Source: Phycisphaerales bacterium
GTDB lineage: Bacteria; Planctomycetota; Phycisphaerae; UBA1845; Fen-1342
Direction: 5' to 3'
Assembly (NCBI GenBank): GCA_016710275.1
Contig: JADJXS010000001.1
Coordinates: 2,294,001 to 2,358,000, forward strand
DNA length: 64,000 nucleotides
Shown here in pieces: positions 60,369 to 64,000 of the stretch. The notes below the pieces were generated by a model. The model did no database searches, was not told the origin of the DNA, and worked only from the letters and a program-made list of their open reading frames with translations. Every line of letters starts with the position of its first letter. The first letter of the stretch is position 1. Both the position numbers and the translations under genes were made by a program.

Positions 60369-61547
60369 TCAACGTCCCGTGTCCCGTTCGCTGCGCATCC
60401 AGCGCCGCAGCGCCAGCAGGCCCGGCAGTGCGATCAGCCCCAGCGTGACCGCCAGCGCCGGCGGGCCGGCCGGGCCGACCGCCGCGAAGCTCGATCCGCC
60501 CGCGATGTTGCCGATCGAGCGCCCCACCGCCAGTGCGGACTGCTGCCACCCGGCGACGCCGCCCTGCTGATGATCCGCGACGGCGTGCGTGATCAACGCA
60601 CTGAGGCAGGGACCGATCAGCCCGACCCCGATGGAACTGACCACCAGCCCGGTCCAGAAGCCGGGGCTGGGCCACGGGGGAATCATGAGTCCGAATCCGA
60701 CGCCCGCCAGCACGACGCCCGTCGCGACCGTTCCGATCTCGCCGAAGCGCCGGACGCAGGGGCGGATCAATCCCCCCTGCACGAGAATCGCGACGACGCC
60801 CATCACGCCAAACACGGCTCCGGCTCGCTCCGGTCCATAACCGAAGCGCGTGCCGACGTGCAGACCAAGCGTCGCCAATACGGCATTCGTGCCGGCGTTC
60901 AGCAGAACCAGGACCGCCAGCAGCCGCCAGACGCGCGGGTTGCGCAGCACCTCGCGCGGAAATTCATCGGAGAGGGAGTGAGCCGCATGGGAGGCGTGCG
61001 CAGGAGGCCGCGTTTCGCGCAGGGCCAGGGTGATCAACCCGAGCGATGTCAGTTGCAGGGCGGCGCAGGCCCAACCCACCGCCGCGTACCCGAACGACCC
61101 GGCAATCCAGCCGCCGACGAATGGACCGACCGCCAGAGCGACTCCGAACGCGGCTCCCAGCAGCCCCATCGCGGAGGCGCGGCGTTCGCGCGTCGTGCTG
61201 TCGGCGACGACGGATTGGGCCAGCCCCGCCTGAGCGCTGAAGATTCCGATGACGGCCCGCGACGCCGCCAGCATCAGCAGGTCGCCGGAAAGCGCCCAGA
61301 GCAGGGAGCCGACGAACGTGCCGACGGTGTTGATCGCGAGGATCGGGCGGCGGCCGATGCGGTCGGAGAGGCGGCCGAAAAGGGGGTTGGTGAAGATTTT
61401 GGGGGCGCTGACCAGCGCGAAGAGGATGCCGAGGAACGCTGCTTCGCCCCCCAACTGGGTGTTGAAGAAATTGAGGACCGGCAACGTGAGCGTAAAGGTC
61501 AGCGCTTCGCAGAGGACGATCAGCGCGGCAACGATCGGCGGCGGCAT
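60369..61547 (-). CDS. Major facilitator superfamily transporter
   Basis: The ATG at 61547 (MPPPIVAALIVLCEALTF) gives 392 residues with twelve likely helices. A longer frame upstream has poor protein-like composition. The family motif A appears as GRLSDRIGRRPILA between helices 2 and 3. The sequence resembles efflux carriers of the TetA/MdtG type, with ATRAVIGIFSAQ-like and LLGAAFGVALAVGPFVGG segments. The substrate is unknown. It is minus-strand, 88 bases downstream of the TorD-like gene, and may belong to the same transcript. Confidence 0.85.
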   Translation of the reverse strand: MPPPIVAALIVLCEALTFTLTLPVLNFFNTQLGGEAAFLGILFALVSAPKIFTNPLFGRLSDRIGRRPILAINTVGTFVGSLLWALSGDLLMLAASRAVIGIFSAQAGLAQSVVADSTTRERRASAMGLLGAAFGVALAVGPFVGGWIAGSFGYAAVGWACAALQLTSLGLITLALRETRPPAHASHAAHSLSDEFPREVLRNPRVWRLLAVLVLLNAGTNAVLATLGLHVGTRFGYGPERAGAVFGVMGVVAILVQGGLIRPCVRRFGEIGTVATGVVLAGVGFGLMIPPWPSPGFWTGLVVSSIGVGLIGPCLSALITHAVADHQQGGVAGWQQSALAVGRSIGNIAGGSSFAAVGPAGPPALAVTLGLIALPGLLALRRWMRSERDTGR

Positions 61548-61635
61548 CCGCGCACTATACCGCCGGCGGCGGAAGGCCCGGGGACGGTGCGCACGGCCTG
61601 TCGCGGGAGTTCCGGCCGCAATGGCGCATGGGCCG

Positions 61636-62460
61636 TCAGGGCGCGTCGCAGGCGGGACACGCGGCTTCCGCCTCGTCATCCTCGCGGGCGAGTACCGGCA
61701 GTGAAGAGGACGGTGGCCGAACCCCTGCGAAGCGGCACTCCGAGGCGATCCACCAGCCGATCAGGCGCCCGATGTTCTCCATCAGCCGAATGGCGACCCG
61801 GGTTTCCGGCGGCGCGGATTGGCCGGCGGTCGCGGCGCGCTGCTCCAGCAGCCGGCTCATCGCGGGAATCCAGATCGAGAGATGATCCTGCAGGAAGGCG
61901 GAATGAGCGGACTGAACCGTCTCGCGTGCTTCGTCCGGAGTCGATTCATCCGCCCAATGGGTGTACAGCAGCGCGAGGAAATCAAGCTCGATCGACACGT
62001 GGTCCGGCCGCTGCGACACGCGCGCGTCGGGTTGGACACCAAATGCCCGGTAGAACCCGGCAATGTCGGCCATGGCCTGCGCCCGGGCGAATGCGTCGCC
62101 GGAGCGCATGTATTCGGTTTCGCAGAGGGGGCAGTGCTGGGCAATGACCAGGCCGAACACCTGCTGATACGCTTCGCGGCGCGTGCGGGCTGGAAGGCTG
62201 AACCATGGTACGAGCAGCGCAGCGCAGCCGGGCGAGTGTTCCAGCGCGGTGCGCTTGAGTTCGGGGGCGGTAGGGAGGTCGGGGCGGCCCGCATCGGCCG
62301 CCTCGATCAAAGACCATGCGGCCGAGAGGGTGCCCTCATCAAGCGACCGCGCGGCCCGGTCGCGGGCGGGATCCGGGGGCGCCAGCGCTGCGGCCAGCGC
62401 CCGGGCGATGACGTGCCGGGCGGTCAACTCGGCAGGATCAATGGTTGCGACGATCGACAT
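61636..62460 (-). CDS. TorD/NarJ-like molybdoenzyme chaperone
   Basis: This 274-residue helical protein resembles the cytoplasmic TorD/DmsD/NarJ chaperones that mature molybdenum enzymes. The support is a CETEY-containing segment (CPLCETEYMRSGDAFARAQ), the following AMADIAGFYRAFGVQPDARVSQRPDHVSIELDFLALLY, which matches the E-x-D-H-x-x-x-E-L-x-F pattern of this family, and DHLSIWIPAM. A C-terminal tail with CPACDAP is unusual. It follows the NxrB-like gene by 26 bases and probably helps assemble that complex. The family call is good; which enzyme it serves is inferred from the position. Confidence 0.85.
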   Translation of the reverse strand: MSIVATIDPAELTARHVIARALAAALAPPDPARDRAARSLDEGTLSAAWSLIEAADAGRPDLPTAPELKRTALEHSPGCAALLVPWFSLPARTRREAYQQVFGLVIAQHCPLCETEYMRSGDAFARAQAMADIAGFYRAFGVQPDARVSQRPDHVSIELDFLALLYTHWADESTPDEARETVQSAHSAFLQDHLSIWIPAMSRLLEQRAATAGQSAPPETRVAIRLMENIGRLIGWWIASECRFAGVRPPSSSLPVLAREDDEAEAACPACDAP

Positions 62461-62486
62461 GGCGCGACTCCCGGTGCGTTTCCGGA

Positions 62487-63776
<1,290 letters not shown>

Positions 63777-63788
63777 GACAGCCTCCTC

Positions 63789-64000
63789 TCATCGGACGGC
63801 GGCGGGCGGCGCGGCGGCGCCGGCCCGGCGATGCAACACGTCGGCCAGCACGATCATGCGGTCGTGCGTTCCGAGCCGATCCCCGACACGCTCGAAGTCG
63901 TAGAAGCCGTCGGCCATGCGGGCCCGTTCGGCGGGGGTCAGCAGATCCGCGGCCATTTCGAAGAGCACATGATCCTCCTTGTCGATGTGGCGGCGGAGGT
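63789..64000 (-). CDS. Hemerythrin-like protein, C-terminal end
   Basis: The gene runs off the window edge; about 70 codons are visible to the TGA at 63791-63789. The segment LRRHIDKEDHVLFEMAADLL matches the third-helix His/Glu pattern of hemerythrin HHE domains that bind a di-iron centre. The following FYDFERVGDRLGTHDRM is also family-like. It ends in an Ala/Pro-rich tail. It lies 12 bases upstream of the NxrB-like gene, as the first visible member of that operon, and could sense or carry O2 or NO near the redox enzyme (inference). Confidence 0.75.
   Translation of the reverse strand, partial: LRRHIDKEDHVLFEMAADLLTPAERARMADGFYDFERVGDRLGTHDRMIVLADVLHRRAGAAAPPAAVR

Overview
The window is high-GC bacterial DNA carrying about 50 real genes. 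The gene set points to a member of the Planctomycetota, perhaps a Phycisphaerae-like lineage; this is inference, since there is no rRNA or other strong marker. Supporting signs are a CHASE2/class III adenylate cyclase with a TPR-like tail, two ECF sigma/anti-sigma pairs, a MEMO-like AmmeMemoRadiSam B protein, a nitrite-oxidoreductase-like iron-sulfur subunit, a fused diadenylate cyclase/YbbR protein, and intergenic spaces full of hairpin repeats built on GGCTGAAGCC.

Layout. 1-2.1 kb: end of a peptidoglycan amidase gene, a winged-helix protein, a small unknown protein and a 65-bp tandem array. 2.3-3.7 kb: hisS, then a repeat-rich gap. 4.4-15.7 kb: a complete-looking Tad (Flp) pilus locus (pilin, cpaA, tadE, cpaB, cpaC, tadG, terminator, cpaE, cpaF, tadB, tadC). 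15.8-23 kb, minus strand: sugar transferase, anti-sigma/ECF sigma pair, AmmeMemoRadiSam B, two overlapping RlaP-type nucleotidyltransferases, trpB and nnrE. 23-27.6 kb, minus strand: a large exported protein and a second anti-sigma/sigma pair. 27.7-32.7 kb: adenylate cyclase, AMP nucleosidase and a sugar-phosphate isomerase/epimerase, each broken by a single-base frameshift. 32.8-36.6 kb: ATP-grasp/tyrosine-phosphatase fusion, deacetylase-like protein and folP. 36.6-37.4 kb: a two-unit tandem array with the order A-B-A-B-B-A-B.

37.4-51.9 kb: yggS, then plus-strand genes for a diadenylate cyclase-YbbR fusion, an RluA pseudouridine synthase, a two-gene ABC exporter, a cyclodeaminase-family protein, a zinc importer (znuA-znuC-znuB) and a membrane glycosyltransferase/flippase operon. 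51.9-53.4 kb: 1.5 kb without a convincing gene, holding several minisatellites and dispersed palindromes. 53.4-64 kb: enoyl-CoA hydratase, hutF, cardiolipin synthase, universal stress protein, Na/Pi cotransporter, MFS transporter, then a minus-strand operon of a hemerythrin-like protein (cut by the window edge), an NxrB/NarH-like electron-transfer subunit and a TorD-like chaperone.

How the genes work together. The Tad genes encode prepilin processing, the secretin, the motor and platform, and surface components for adhesion. The zinc genes form one ABC importer. The 46.5-51.9 kb genes are probably a lipid-linked sugar assembly line. The last three genes suggest a periplasmic molybdoenzyme (nitrite/nitrate-type) whose catalytic subunit must lie beyond the window. 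The cluster of frameshifts at 27.5-32.6 kb most likely reflects indel errors in a draft sequence, but each should be checked before calling the genes dead.
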